This document shows, piece after piece, positions 23,761 to 32,664 of a stretch of DNA of 64,000 nucleotides. The first letter of the stretch is position 1. Each line of letters begins with the position of its first letter. The notes under the pieces were generated by a model. It did no database searches, was not told where the DNA came from, and saw only the letters and a program-made list of their open reading frames with translations. Where the stretch lies: assembly GCF_003944765.1 (NCBI RefSeq), contig NZ_RWIU01000004.1, positions 186,001 through 250,000 of the forward strand, given 5' to 3'. Position numbers and translations under genes: made by a program. The DNA comes from Hymenobacter perfusus. Its GTDB lineage: Bacteria; Bacteroidota; Bacteroidia; Cytophagales; Hymenobacteraceae.

Positions 23761-24576
23761 TTATAAGTTCTCGCCCTGGCGAACCAGTCCGGCCACGCCC
23801 ACGCGGGCCAGCCGGAGCCGTACTTCATCGGCCTCGGCCTGGGTGGCAAAGCGGCCTACCACCACGCGGTTCAGGGCGCGGCCCTCGGCGGTAGTGGTAG
23901 CCACGGTAGTTACTAGCAGCTTAGGCTCTACGCTTTGAATTTTGTCCATTACGGCGCGGGCATTGCGCGGGTCGCCGAAGGTGCCGGCCTGAATCACGAA
24001 GGTGGCGGCAGGTTCGGGGGTAACGGCTACGTCGGCGGCCTCGGTGGTGCCTGGCAGAATGTTGGTGTGCACGTCGGCCGTGATGGTGGAGTCGGCGGCC
24101 AGCAGGGCCAGATCTTCAGGGACATCCGTCGGGCCGAGTGGCGTAGATGGATCTACTACCTGGGCTACCACCGATACGGCGCCGTGCGTGACGATGCCCA
24201 GCGGGCGGGCCGCTACTTCGGCCAGGTCCAGAATGCGCTGGTGGCGGAATGGGCCCCGGTCGGTAACGCGCACCACTACCGCTTTACCGGTTTCAGGGTT
24301 GGAAACCCGCAGTTTGGTGCCGAAGGGCAGGGTTTTGTGGGCGCAGGTGTACTTGTTACGGTCGAACCGCTCGCCATTGCTGGTGCGCATTCCTTGATGT
24401 TCGCGGCCGTACCAGGAGGCGCGGCCACGCAGTACAGTTGCTTTTTTAGCGGCGACGGGGGCTTTTTCATCATCACATGCCCGCCGGGTGCGCGCCGAGG
24501 CCGAGAAGGCCGTCAGCAACACAAGGAGCAGGCCCATCATCAAGCCCGAGAGATGCAGTCGTAGAGTCAACTTCAT
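23761..24576 (-). CDS. rlpA: RlpA-family septal lytic transglycosylase with SPOR domain
   Basis: The 271-residue protein has an N-terminal signal/anchor (LMMGLLLVLLTAFSASA), a double-psi beta-barrel RlpA domain (GRASWYGREHQGMRTSNGE through VRVTDRGPF), and a C-terminal SPOR domain (about 192-271: FVIQAGTFGDPRNARAV). RlpA enzymes cut naked glycan strands at septa, and SPOR domains bind denuded peptidoglycan. The conserved Asp of the VTDRGPF motif is present, so activity is plausible. The gene stands alone, with a terminator on its 3' side and a 396-base gap upstream. Confidence 0.93.
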   Translation of the reverse strand: MKLTLRLHLSGLMMGLLLVLLTAFSASARTRRACDDEKAPVAAKKATVLRGRASWYGREHQGMRTSNGERFDRNKYTCAHKTLPFGTKLRVSNPETGKAVVVRVTDRGPFRHQRILDLAEVAARPLGIVTHGAVSVVAQVVDPSTPLGPTDVPEDLALLAADSTITADVHTNILPGTTEAADVAVTPEPAATFVIQAGTFGDPRNARAVMDKIQSVEPKLLVTTVATTTAEGRALNRVVVGRFATQAEADEVRLRLARVGVAGLVRQGENL

Positions 24577-24972
24577 GTAGTCTCTTGGTTGGTGAGTGCG
24601 ACAAATCTAGAAGCCTCCACCAAACCACTGTCTAAGCAGGTTGCGTATACGCCAGATACTGCGGGTGTAAATTGATCTTTTTAAAGAAATATTGTATTTA
24701 AATTATTGATTGAGCAGGCTTCAAATAGTTGATTGTGTTTCGTTGAGACGCTTTTTGCACTCTTTTTATACAGGTGCCACCTACCTGTTGAAATGCGACT
24801 ATCCGCCGCTTAAAAAATTTTGGCTTTTCATGGGCTGCCTATGTAAAAGGTAGGTTGCAAAAGTCCCGGAAATGTGCTAAGAGTATGAGGGCGGTTTACT
24901 ATTCGGTTTGCTTGTGGACGTTGATAATGGAAGATCAATTCAACGTAACAAGCTCATTATCCGGCAGCTTCT
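24577..24972. other. Intergenic gap, no gene seen
   Basis: This 396-base stretch is clearly more A+T-rich than the flanks. It must contain the RlpA promoter (minus strand) and the 3' end of the LytTR gene. No convincing short gene, RNA or repeat was found; a weak CAGGT/ACCTG-type dyad near 24770-24790 is not enough to name. Confidence 0.5.
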
Positions 24973-25734
24973 TTATAATACCCCGCTGTCAGTCATCTTT
25001 TTGATCATCTCCCGGTAGCTGATGCCAATGGGTATTTCCGTGTTATTAGCCATTTCAATGACGTTGCCATTGATGGCTTTGATGGCCGATTTCTGCACTA
25101 TGTAGGAGCGGTTGACCCGCAGGAAATCGGCTTCGTGCAGCATTTCCTCCATTTTCGTCATCGTCATGTGGGTGGTGATGACTTTGCCCGTGGTGTGGAT
25201 TTTCAGGTAGTCTTTCATGCCTTCAATGAAGAACACTTCGGCCAATGCTACTTTCAGAAACCGCTTGTTCTCCTTAATCAATAGCATGCGGCTCTTGTCC
25301 GTCAGCTCGGGCTCGGCGGCCGGCGGCAAGTCAGGCCGGGAAGGTGCAGCGGGCACCGGCATTTTGAGGCGCACTTTTTCCCGCACCTTGTTTACCGCCT
25401 TCACAAACCGATCAAAAGTGATAGGCTTCAGGATAAAGTCCACCACATCGTATTCGAAGCCCTGAATGGCATATTCCGAGTAGGCGGTGGTCAGGATAAC
25501 GGCGGGCTTGAACTCATTGAAGGTTTTGAGGAACTCGATGCCGTTCATTTCGGGCATGTTCACATCCAGGAAAATGAGGTCGGGCCGGAGCTCTTCCACT
25601 TTACCCAGGGCTTCAATGGCGTTATCAAATACGGCCACTACTTCCAGAAACCCCAGCCGGCCCGCGTATTTCAGAATCAGGTCCTGGGCCAGGGGTTCAT
25701 CGTCAATGATGACACACGCTAACGGGTTGCTCAT
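24973..25734 (-). CDS. LytTR-family response regulator
   Basis: The 253-residue protein has a receiver domain with the acidic pair DD11-12, phospho-acceptor D57 in LIFLDVNMPEMNG, the TTAY switch and K103 in ILKPI, followed by a LytTR DNA-binding domain (about 150-253, with FFIEGMKDYLKIHT and FLRVNRSYIVQ). It starts immediately after the sensor kinase stop (no gap). LytTR/LytS pairs often control peptide production, adhesion or envelope genes. Its position beside the lanthipeptide operon, same strand, suggests it regulates that cluster, but a hairpin region separates the kinase from the exporter gene, so this stays inference. Confidence 0.94.
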   Translation of the reverse strand: MSNPLACVIIDDEPLAQDLILKYAGRLGFLEVVAVFDNAIEALGKVEELRPDLIFLDVNMPEMNGIEFLKTFNEFKPAVILTTAYSEYAIQGFEYDVVDFILKPITFDRFVKAVNKVREKVRLKMPVPAAPSRPDLPPAAEPELTDKSRMLLIKENKRFLKVALAEVFFIEGMKDYLKIHTTGKVITTHMTMTKMEEMLHEADFLRVNRSYIVQKSAIKAINGNVIEMANNTEIPIGISYREMIKKMTDSGVL

Positions 25735-26847
25735 CTACCAGATTTTTAACAGAACAGCATATTGGGTTTCACTTTGCTTTATCTCCAGCGAGTGCAGGGC
25801 CGGGTAGATAATGTTGAGGCGGCGGCGGGTATTGCGGATTCCGATGCCCTCCCGTACTTCTTCACCCGACTGCGGCGGCTTGGAGTTGACCACGGAAAAG
25901 CAGAAGGCACCGGTTTCGTCGCGGTAGGCCTTAATCCGAATCCAGGCCTTTTTGATGAGCTTGTCCACGCCGTGCTTGATGGCATTCTCGATGAAGTTGA
26001 TAAGTAGCAGCGGCGGAATACTCTGGTGGCCAATCTGGTGGGAAATGTCCATTTCTATTTCCAGGCGCCGACTGTGGCGGATAGTTTGAATTTCGATGTA
26101 GTTCTTGATGAAGGCCAGCTCTTTATCTACCTCTACCTCCGTGGTGTTGGAGTCGTAGAGGGCATAGCGCATCATATTGGAGAGGGAAAAGACGATGGAA
26201 GCCGCCGTGCGGTCCTTGTCCTCAATGAGTGAATATACACTATTCAAGGTATTAAACAGGAAATGCGGATTGATCTGGGAGCGGAGAAAGTTGAGCTCCA
26301 GCTTCAGATTGTCTTTTTCCAGCGCAATACTCTTGATGCGGGACTGGAAAGCGGCCCGAAAGGCCTTAATGATAAGCGGGACGAAAATGGCCAGCACCAG
26401 CTGCTCGAAATGGAAGTAGAGTACCTCCGGGTCGCGCAGGAACGTCCAGGGGCCCTGCGCGGAAAGGCTACGCACCAAGTTCTTGAAATACAGCGGCATG
26501 GTGGGCACCGTTGTATTAATATAGTTATAGGTATAGTAAGCCAGTAGGCTGTAGCAAATCAGGGCAAGGGTGAGCACGCCCAGCACCAGCCCCCAGATCT
26601 GGGGAGTAGGCAGCTTGAGGCCGATGCAGTAGGAAATCAGGTAGAAGGAGATAAGCACCACCACGTTCTTGTCCAGCGCGATGATCATCGTCACGAACGG
26701 GTGGCCCTCACCGCTGAGCCAGCGGCCCTGGAAGGCAAACCAGTTGTAGGCCACCACCCAAAACAGGACGTGCAGCAGAATGGTAATATTCTTGTTGCTG
26801 TTGGTACCGGATAAAATGGCGGTAAGTCCTTTGGATTGGTCCAGCAT
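25735..26847 (-). CDS. LytS-type membrane sensor histidine kinase
   Basis: The 370-residue protein has four predicted membrane helices in the first 165 residues, then the H-box of the LytS/YehU class (LRSQINPHFLFNTLNS, His195), and a HATPase region with LLLINFIENAIKHG as N-box and REGIGIRNTRRRL as G-box. There is no large sensor domain, so the signal is probably sensed in or near the membrane. The cognate LytTR regulator follows directly. It lies 146 bases downstream of the lanthipeptide exporter on the same strand. Bacteroidota have many such pairs, so a role in the lanthipeptide cluster is likely but not proven. Confidence 0.94.
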   Translation of the reverse strand: MLDQSKGLTAILSGTNSNKNITILLHVLFWVVAYNWFAFQGRWLSGEGHPFVTMIIALDKNVVVLISFYLISYCIGLKLPTPQIWGLVLGVLTLALICYSLLAYYTYNYINTTVPTMPLYFKNLVRSLSAQGPWTFLRDPEVLYFHFEQLVLAIFVPLIIKAFRAAFQSRIKSIALEKDNLKLELNFLRSQINPHFLFNTLNSVYSLIEDKDRTAASIVFSLSNMMRYALYDSNTTEVEVDKELAFIKNYIEIQTIRHSRRLEIEMDISHQIGHQSIPPLLLINFIENAIKHGVDKLIKKAWIRIKAYRDETGAFCFSVVNSKPPQSGEEVREGIGIRNTRRRLNIIYPALHSLEIKQSETQYAVLLKIW

Positions 26848-26873
26848 AAAAAGAGGAAGAGAATAAACACAAG

Positions 26874-26979
26874 GAGGTGTGCGGATTACCGCACACCTCA
26901 GGTCTTACATTCAGGCAGAAATGTAGGGAATTTGTACAGCCAAGCCGAATAGGCCGGCAATTCGCCGGCCTGTTTTTTT
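26874..26979. terminator. Two hairpins between the exporter and the sensor kinase
   Basis: The hairpin at 26951-26971 (AGGCCGGC / GCCGGCCT) has a T7 run on the plus-strand side only. The hairpin at 26874-26899 (11-base perfect stem GAGGTGTGCGG, loop ATTA) has no strong T-run. They follow the exporter stop on the minus strand and may weaken read-through into the two-component genes. Confidence 0.5.
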
Positions 26980-26992
26980 GCGCGAACCGGAC

Positions 26993-29179
26993 CTAATTGC
27001 CCAAATCCAGCTGGTTGTGTACCAGCTGATAGTAGTGGCCCCGCAGGCTGACCAGATCCTCGTGGGTGCCGATTTCCTGCACTTTGCCTTTGTTGAGCAC
27101 CACAATTTGGTCGGCATTCTTCACGGTGCTTAGCCGGTGGGCTACCACCACTACCGTTCGGCCCGCGAAAAAGCGGTCCAGGTTCTCCATGATAATCTTT
27201 TCGTTGTTGGCATCCAGGGCGTTGGTGGCCTCATCGAAAAACAGGAAGCTGGGGTCTTTGTAAATGGCCCGGGCAATGAAAATCCGCTGCTTCTGGCCCT
27301 GGCTCAGACCGTTGCCCTCGGCCCCGATTTTGGTGTTGAGGCCCAGCGGCGAGTCTTTGATGAACTGCTCAATGTTGGCGGCCCGAATGGCGTGCAGCAG
27401 CTTGGGCAGGTCCTTCTTTTCGTCGCTCACCATGATGTTGTTGGCAATGGTATCGGAGAAGATGAAGCCTTCCTGCATCACTACGCCGCACTCCTTGCGG
27501 ATGGCCGTGTGGGAAATGGAGTTGTAATCGGTATCCTCCATGCTGATGCTGCCGGTTTCGGGCTGGTAAATCTTCAGCAGCAGCTTCAGAATGGTGGTTT
27601 TGCCGCTACCACTGTCGCCCACAATGGCCGTTACCTTGCCCGGCGGAATGTACAGATCGATGCCGCGCAGCACGGGGTGGTTGCCCGCGCCAGGGTAGGT
27701 AAAGTTGACGTCGCGCAGGTGAATGGATTTCTCGTCGGGTAGATTGGTAATCAGAAATTTGTCCTCGGGTTCCTCGTCGGGTACCCGGTGGATGTCGTTG
27801 AGCCGGTCCACGCTGATTTTGGCATCCTGGGCCGTTTGCATGAACTGGATGAGCTGCTCCACCGGCAGGTTCAGCTGGCCCACAATGAACTGAATGGCCA
27901 GCATTTCGCCCAGGGTGAGCGTCCCGTTCAGAACGGCCTGCGCCGCATAGAAAATGATGAGAATATTCTTCGTCTGGTTAATAAAGAACGCGCCCAACTG
28001 CTGGTACTGGCTCAGCGAAAGGGTTTGGGTGTTGTAGTTGAACAGCTTGGCCTGAATTCGCTCCCATTCCCAGAGTTTGTAGCTGCCGCAGTCGTTGAGC
28101 TTTATTTCGTGGACGCCGCTGATGAGCTGCATGATGTTGTTCTGGCTGGTGCTGGAAATGGCAAAGCGCTTGTAGTCCAGTTTCTTGCGGTAGCGCAGGA
28201 AGATGGTCACCCAGGCCATATACAGCAGACTGCCGCCCATGAAAATCAGGAAGATGGAGTTGTTGAACGACAGCAGCACGCTCCCGAACACCAGCAGGCT
28301 GATGATAGAAAACAGCGTGTTCAGCAGCGTGCCCGTCAGAAACAGCTCGATGCGGCGCTGGTCGTTGATGCGCTGCATGATGTCGCCGGTGATGCGCGAA
28401 TCGAAGAAGGACAGCGGCAGGCGCAGCAGCTTCATCAGGAAATCGGAGAGGATGGCAATGCTGATGCGACTACTGATATGCAGCAGAATCCAGCCCCGAA
28501 TAAACTCCACCGATGTTTGCCCGATAGACAGCAGCAGCTGCCCGGCCAGCACGATGTAGATGAACTCCACGTCGCGGGTGTTGAGGCCGATATCCACAAT
28601 GGCCTGGGTCAGGAACGGGAGCAGGCTCTGCAGGAACGCGCCCGCCAGCAACCCCACCAACAGCTGCAGAAACAGGCGCTTGTGGCTGCTCAGGTAAGCC
28701 AGAATTTTGGCCACGCCAATGGAGCTGTCAATTTCCTCCTCCACGGAGTAGAAGGACGGCGTGGGCTCCACGAACAGCACAATGCCTTCTTCCTTCACGC
28801 CTTCTCCAATCTGCCACTTCTCCAGAAACTCCGTTTTCCTGTACGAAAGCAATGATTTGCCGGGGTCGGCCACAAACACCCGGTCTTTCTTTACCTTATA
28901 AATGACCACAAAGTGGTTCTGGTCCCAGTGGGCAATGCAGGGCAGGTTGGCTTCCGTGAGCAGGTCTTTGTAGTGCACTTTGGCCCCCACGGCCCGGAAG
29001 CCAATCTGCTCGGCGGCCTTGCTGATACCAAGCAGCGACACCCCGTTGCGGCTGTGGCGGGTTTTCTGGCGCAGCGTTTCAAGGCTGAAGTTTTTGCCAT
29101 AGAACCGGGCTATCATTCGCAGGCAGGTGGGCCCGCAATCCATGGATTCGAGCTGCCGGTAATGAGGAAACGTTGTCAT
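26993..29179 (-). CDS. Peptidase-C39 ABC exporter for GG-leader peptides (LanT-type)
   Basis: The 728-residue protein has three parts. The first is a C39 peptidase domain with C15 (SMDCGPTCL), H89 (DQNHFVVIY) and D105 (VADPGKS) all present. The second is a six-helix ABC membrane domain (about 160-450). The third is a nucleotide-binding domain with Walker A VGDSGSGKTT, signature LSQGQKQRI and Walker B FLFFDEATNALD. Such transporters cut the leader after a double Gly and export the core. All three plus-strand precursors and the Cys-free peptide carry GG at the expected place, so they are the natural substrates. It is the last gene of the minus-strand operon. The HlyD adaptor at 40379 is the likely partner; no channel gene is present in the cluster. 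Confidence 0.95.
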   Translation of the reverse strand: MTTFPHYRQLESMDCGPTCLRMIARFYGKNFSLETLRQKTRHSRNGVSLLGISKAAEQIGFRAVGAKVHYKDLLTEANLPCIAHWDQNHFVVIYKVKKDRVFVADPGKSLLSYRKTEFLEKWQIGEGVKEEGIVLFVEPTPSFYSVEEEIDSSIGVAKILAYLSSHKRLFLQLLVGLLAGAFLQSLLPFLTQAIVDIGLNTRDVEFIYIVLAGQLLLSIGQTSVEFIRGWILLHISSRISIAILSDFLMKLLRLPLSFFDSRITGDIMQRINDQRRIELFLTGTLLNTLFSIISLLVFGSVLLSFNNSIFLIFMGGSLLYMAWVTIFLRYRKKLDYKRFAISSTSQNNIMQLISGVHEIKLNDCGSYKLWEWERIQAKLFNYNTQTLSLSQYQQLGAFFINQTKNILIIFYAAQAVLNGTLTLGEMLAIQFIVGQLNLPVEQLIQFMQTAQDAKISVDRLNDIHRVPDEEPEDKFLITNLPDEKSIHLRDVNFTYPGAGNHPVLRGIDLYIPPGKVTAIVGDSGSGKTTILKLLLKIYQPETGSISMEDTDYNSISHTAIRKECGVVMQEGFIFSDTIANNIMVSDEKKDLPKLLHAIRAANIEQFIKDSPLGLNTKIGAEGNGLSQGQKQRIFIARAIYKDPSFLFFDEATNALDANNEKIIMENLDRFFAGRTVVVVAHRLSTVKNADQIVVLNKGKVQEIGTHEDLVSLRGHYYQLVHNQLDLGN

Positions 29180-29252
29180 ATAGCCGAAAAAGGAAGGAAA
29201 GAAACGGCCCTGCTACCAAGGCCGGGAGCAGGATGGGAGCGGAAAATCGGGG

Positions 29253-30200
29253 CTAAACGGCGGCGGCTTTTTTCGCCTTGACCGGGGGGGCTTTCAGGCT
29301 GAAGGCTTCGCTCCAGAGCTCCAGGGCCACGGCGCGGTCTTTGGGCTTCATGGCTACGTTCATCAGGATAATCTCGTCGAAGCCGTAGTCCTGCTGGTAT
29401 TGCAGGGCCGTGTCGTAGAACTGGTTGGCGGTGCCCACAATGTTGTAGTCGTAGCCTTCCTCGGTGGCGAATACGGCGGCTTTGGCCTTGGCCGTGGTGT
29501 GGTGCACGGCCCCGGCCAGCACCAGGTTGGTTTGCGGATAATGGCCGTGAAGAGCGAAAAAAGCCTCCTTGAACGCCAGCAGCTCCTCCTTGTGAAATTC
29601 CCGGTCGGACCCTTTGTGAAAGATGGAGCGCGAGAGATTCATCTTGTTATCGATGGCGCGCTGTAGGCCCCGGCCCATATTGGTGGTCAGCGACCAGACC
29701 TCGGGAACGGTGCCCTTGAACGGGGGAATGACGGTGCCTAGCTGGAGCAATTCTTCCTCCTCACGCAGGCAGAACAACAGCTTTTCGAGGTGGCGGGCAA
29801 ACGACTCGGGTAGGTTCAGGCCCGCAATACCAGTAGCCAGCTCCGCTACCGTGGGCATCACGCCACCATTGGCCAGGCCCAGGTCAATCCGGCCGGGAAA
29901 CAGGTTGTTGAGCATTTTGTAGTCGCCGGCTACGTGGTAGGGCTGGTGAATGCCCAGCAGAATGCCGGCTACCCCAATCTTGATGCGGCTGGTCATGCCG
30001 GCCAGCAAAGGGAGCAGAATGGTGGGGTTGCTCCAGGACTGCTTTTTGGAAGGAATGTGGTGCTCACTGATCCAGAGGCGGGAAAAACCCAGCAAATCGG
30101 CCCGGCTGGCGTAATCCAGCAGGTCGGTTACGCGCAGCAAGCTGTTCATCTCCGTATGACGAACGCCGAAGTCCAATAAACCAATGGATAGCTTTTTCAT
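29253..30200 (-). CDS. Luciferase-like (LLM) flavin-dependent oxidoreductase of the lanthipeptide cluster
   Basis: The 315-residue TIM-barrel protein of the bacterial-luciferase-like family starts MKKLSIGLLDFGVRHTEMNS. It has LWISEHHIPS, IKIGVAGILLGIHQPYHVAGDY and FPGRIDLGLANGGVMPT, all typical flavin-binding and barrel elements. It lies between LanC1 and the exporter in the same operon (30 bases after LanC1). Related luciferase-like enzymes occur in RiPP clusters, and F420-dependent members reduce dehydroamino acids in some lanthipeptides. Bacteroidota generally lack F420, so FMN is the more likely cofactor. A tailoring redox step on the peptide is inferred, not shown. Confidence 0.88.
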   Translation of the reverse strand: MKKLSIGLLDFGVRHTEMNSLLRVTDLLDYASRADLLGFSRLWISEHHIPSKKQSWSNPTILLPLLAGMTSRIKIGVAGILLGIHQPYHVAGDYKMLNNLFPGRIDLGLANGGVMPTVAELATGIAGLNLPESFARHLEKLLFCLREEEELLQLGTVIPPFKGTVPEVWSLTTNMGRGLQRAIDNKMNLSRSIFHKGSDREFHKEELLAFKEAFFALHGHYPQTNLVLAGAVHHTTAKAKAAVFATEEGYDYNIVGTANQFYDTALQYQQDYGFDEIILMNVAMKPKDRAVALELWSEAFSLKAPPVKAKKAAAV

Positions 30201-30230
30201 GATGGCAGGAGGAGGGTGGAGGAGGAAGAA

Positions 30231-31463
30231 CTAGAAGAGGAAAAGCTGCTCCCAGGACGTTGGGGTATCCAGCATTTCCGTGACGAGAATCAGCAGGATA
30301 CCCGGAATGCCCATCAGCAGCCCGGGCGCGTGCTTATTGGTGAAGGCCTGCCGGTATTCTTCGTTGAGGTAAGTGGTGGTGCGGTGCAGCCAGTAGTGCT
30401 TGGCTTCGGCGTAGCAGGCCAGGGGCATTTCGCGCAGCAGGGCGTTGTAGCACATAACCAGGCTGGCCGAGCCGTGACAGATATGTGCATTCTCGATGCC
30501 GGAGGCCTCCAGCGTGCGGCGGGTACAGGTATACGCGCCTACTTCATCGGCCAGGGCCACCAGGTGGGGTAGTTGCAGAATGCGGGCGGCCCGATAGAGC
30601 ACCAGCACCACGTTCAAATCACCGTAGCACCAGCCCATGCGGTTGTTGTACTTCACGCGGTTCAGCGGTTCACTCGGCGCCGCGTCTTCATCGAAGCGGG
30701 CCGGGAAGAAGGAGTGGTAGCCGTTTGTCGGCTCCGGGGGCAGCTGCAGGCTCAGCATGTACTGGAGCATGCCGGTGGCTACCGGCCGGATTTCCGCCTG
30801 CAGAATGCCGGCCTCATACAATTTTAGCAGCACCAGCAGCAGTCCGCACTGCCCGTGGGCCAGGCCCAGGTTCATGTCGGTGCTGTTGTTCAGGCGGTTG
30901 ATGTGGGAGTTGTAGAACCGTATGCCGCGCGCATCTTCCACCTTATGCGCCAGCAACTCCTGCAACAGGGTGCGCAGGTAGCCGGCGGCGGCGGGGTTGT
31001 GGCCCAGGCGGGTGCTGAGGTAGTTGAGCGCCCCCACAGCACCATACAGAAAATCGATGTTGCGGTCCTGCAGGTTGGCCTGCGTATTCTGAAACACCAC
31101 TTCATCCAGCTGCCGCAGCGTGTCAGTTCCCAGGTCGATGTCGGTTATATCGTCGGTGCTGAGCACCTGCAGCAGGTAGCACAGGCACGGAATCACGCCC
31201 GGCACGCTAATCAGGGCCGATCCGGCCGGGTTCCGGAGCTTGTCCAGCACTTCATCCAGGCAGGTCATGGCGTGCTCCCAGTGGGCTTCCTCGCCCGTGA
31301 GCTTGTAGGTGTAGGCGTATAGCAGCACATGGCCCAGCTTGCCCGAGAACAGGGAAATATCAGTGGCCGGCAGCTGCGGCAGCAGATCCAGCCCTTCCGC
31401 CAGGTAGGCCGACAGCGTTTTCTCAGCGGTAGATGAAGCAGTAGCGGGCATGTTAGTAACCAA
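30231..31463 (-). CDS. lanC: LanC-like lanthipeptide cyclase with intact zinc site (LanC1)
   Basis: The 410-residue alpha/alpha-toroid has the LanC signature: NLGLAHGQCG (His203), NNRMGWCYGD (Cys279) and NAHICHGSAS (Cys329, His330). These are the three zinc ligands and the acid/base His known from NisC, so it should catalyse Michael addition of Cys thiols to dehydroamino acids and close lanthionine rings. Its start overlaps the end of the second LanC-like gene by 11 bases, which implies coupled translation. It has the usual LanC length. Together with the LanB at 37189 this makes the cluster a class I lanthipeptide system. Confidence 0.95.
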   Translation of the reverse strand: MVTNMPATASSTAEKTLSAYLAEGLDLLPQLPATDISLFSGKLGHVLLYAYTYKLTGEEAHWEHAMTCLDEVLDKLRNPAGSALISVPGVIPCLCYLLQVLSTDDITDIDLGTDTLRQLDEVVFQNTQANLQDRNIDFLYGAVGALNYLSTRLGHNPAAAGYLRTLLQELLAHKVEDARGIRFYNSHINRLNNSTDMNLGLAHGQCGLLLVLLKLYEAGILQAEIRPVATGMLQYMLSLQLPPEPTNGYHSFFPARFDEDAAPSEPLNRVKYNNRMGWCYGDLNVVLVLYRAARILQLPHLVALADEVGAYTCTRRTLEASGIENAHICHGSASLVMCYNALLREMPLACYAEAKHYWLHRTTTYLNEEYRQAFTNKHAPGLLMGIPGILLILVTEMLDTPTSWEQLFLF

Positions 31464-32664
31464 TCAGGGAGAGAAGGACAGAGGAGTCGGTTTCGTACTC
31501 AAGCAGGGCCAGGCCGTAGCCGGCCATTCCCTCGAATAGGGAATAGTGGGCGCTGGCCGTCTGCTGATTGTAGTGGCCTTTGTAGCCGGCCACGCAGCCG
31601 GGTTGCTGGCTCAGTTGGTGTGCCTGTTGGTGCCAGTAGGCAGCGGCCTCCTGGAAAGCCGGGCGTTGCATTGTCTGGTACAGTTGCTTGAAAAACAGGC
31701 TGTTGCCGCTGGCGCCATAAATCAGAGAGGCATCGGGGACGCGGCATTCCGGGGCACCCCGGCGGTAGGCTGCCGAAGTAAGCACCGCCAGCGCGGCCGT
31801 GTGCAGGTTTTCTTCCGCAAGGGCCTGGCTGGTTTGCAGCAGGGCAAAGCCAATGCCCAGGTCGCCGTAGCAGAGGTTGAGGCTATTGGAGGGGCCGGGC
31901 TGCCCCACCACGTCGGGAAACAGGTTCAGGCCGTTAGTCGTCTGGTGGGCCAGCAGGTAGTGGCTGGCGCCCCGCATGGCGGCCTGCAACTCCGTTAGCC
32001 GATACGTACTGCCGGTTTGCAGCACTTTGGCCAGGAACAGTAGCACCGCCGCAATGCCATGGCTCCAGCCGGTGTACACCTGGTTTTTGCCAAACAGATA
32101 AGAGCGCCAAAACCCGCCCTGCGCCTCTTCTTCATACGTGCGCAACAGGGTATCCAGCACCTGCTGCACGGCTTGCGCGGCCCCGGCCGTGCGCCGGCCC
32201 AGCAGATACGTGGCCGCCGGCAGGTAGCCCACAAACGGATCAAACAGCTCTCGTTTAGTCAGCAGCGCAATACCCGGCAGCAGTAGCCGGTCTGTTTTTT
32301 CCAGCACCAGCTCAAACGATTCATCCAGGTAGTGCTGCTCGCGCAGGTAGCTAATAACGGTGCCGGCCTCGGCCAACTCCCGGTAATACAGCGGAGAGGT
32401 AGCCGGGTAGCTGGGCAGTACTTTGATGGCCGTCAGCAGAATTTCGGCCGCGCCGGCCGCGTACGTTTCGCTCTCGGTGAGGGTGGCGTAGGTGTGCAGG
32501 AACAGAAATGGCCCCAACCGCCCCCCCGACAGCCCCGGGCTGGCTGGCAGCTCCGCGCGGTTGGCCAGCAGAAAATCGGCAATGGCGCGGAGCTTTTCCA
32601 ACAGCGGCTCTGCTTCCGCTTCGGCCAGCAGGTGGGCGCTACTTGATGCGGCTTTCTTCATCAC
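31453..32664 (-). CDS. Degenerate LanC-like protein lacking two zinc ligands (LanC2)
   Basis: The 403-residue toroid is aligned with LanC1 through LGPFLFLHTYA, YTGWSHGIAAVLLFLAKV (His202), NSLNLCYGDLGIGFALL (Cys265) and DASLIYGASGNSLFFKQ. The LanC Cys-His pair is replaced by I315-Y316, so two of the three zinc ligands are gone while Cys265 and the SHG His remain. It is unlikely to bind zinc normally. It may be a structural or substrate-binding partner of LanC1, an immunity protein, or act on a different chemistry. It overlaps the receptor gene by 26 bases upstream and LanC1 by 11 bases downstream, so it is part of the operon rather than a relic; no frameshift or stop is seen. Confidence 0.88.
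   Translation of the reverse strand: MMKKAASSSAHLLAEAEAEPLLEKLRAIADFLLANRAELPASPGLSGGRLGPFLFLHTYATLTESETYAAGAAEILLTAIKVLPSYPATSPLYYRELAEAGTVISYLREQHYLDESFELVLEKTDRLLLPGIALLTKRELFDPFVGYLPAATYLLGRRTAGAAQAVQQVLDTLLRTYEEEAQGGFWRSYLFGKNQVYTGWSHGIAAVLLFLAKVLQTGSTYRLTELQAAMRGASHYLLAHQTTNGLNLFPDVVGQPGPSNSLNLCYGDLGIGFALLQTSQALAEENLHTAALAVLTSAAYRRGAPECRVPDASLIYGASGNSLFFKQLYQTMQRPAFQEAAAYWHQQAHQLSQQPGCVAGYKGHYNQQTASAHYSLFEGMAGYGLALLEYETDSSVLLSLIGY

Noticed and set aside
26951-26979. A plus-strand terminator implying a plus-strand gene upstream
   Set aside because: No plus-strand gene exists there; all neighbouring genes are on the minus strand, so the T-run is probably incidental or part of a two-sided hairpin.
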